Below are positions 5,607 to 5,620 of a stretch of DNA of 5,620 nt, piece after piece; the first letter of the stretch is position 1, and every line of letters starts with the position of its first letter. Under the pieces are notes generated by a model, which did not search any database, was not told the origin of the DNA, and was given only the letters and a program-made list of their open reading frames with translations. The translations under genes and the position numbers were made by a program. The DNA is from Thiohalomonas sp. (GTDB lineage Bacteria; Pseudomonadota; Gammaproteobacteria; GRL18): assembly GCA_023864145.1 (NCBI GenBank), contig JAIVER010000105.1, positions 1 to 5,620 on the forward strand, written 5' to 3'.

Positions 5607-5620
5607 TGCTCGGTAAAATT

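Overview
The window looks like a piece of a gammaproteobacterial chromosome with modest GC content. The Fe-superoxide dismutase and the CGFS glutaredoxin both read as close relatives of E. coli SodB and Grx4. No phage, plasmid or CRISPR genes are present. The genus cannot be named from sequence alone; a marine or halotolerant gammaproteobacterium would fit the NAGGN-type amidotransferase, but this is inference.

Layout from left to right. Positions 1-90 hold an 11-bp-stem hairpin and possibly the first codons of a minus-strand gene that runs off the edge. Positions 89-136 are a very strong, symmetric terminator. The minus-strand gene grxD (157-483) follows, with its own promoter centred on a perfect 16-bp palindrome (544-559). 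Three more minus-strand genes lie close together and probably form an operon transcribed as hyuB (2896-4485), a BON-domain lipoprotein (2454-2852) and an asparagine-synthase-family amidotransferase of the N-acetylglutaminylglutamine amide type (596-2407). A divergent promoter region (4486-4678) separates them from plus-strand sodB (4679-5254), which ends at a hairpin terminator. The last 366 bases have no gene. They contain a 140-bp non-coding mobile element (5378-5517) with terminal inverted repeats beginning GTAA and an 8-bp target duplication, the signature of the IS66 family, followed by a second hairpin.

How the genes may work together. sodB and grxD are iron and redox housekeeping genes. 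They lie near each other in E. coli too, so the three-gene operon may occupy the space between two conserved neighbours. The operon combines a glutamine-dipeptide amidotransferase known from osmoprotectant synthesis, a BON protein (the domain of OsmY) and an oxoprolinase/hydantoinase B subunit. An osmotic-stress or glutamine-derivative role is an attractive but unproven reading. Both enzymes lack their usual partner genes (ngg and hyuA) in this window.

The strongest new observations are the IS66-like miniature element with its intact target duplication and the GGGAAAT heptamer array at the start of the BON gene. No clearly new defence or multi-gene system is visible.
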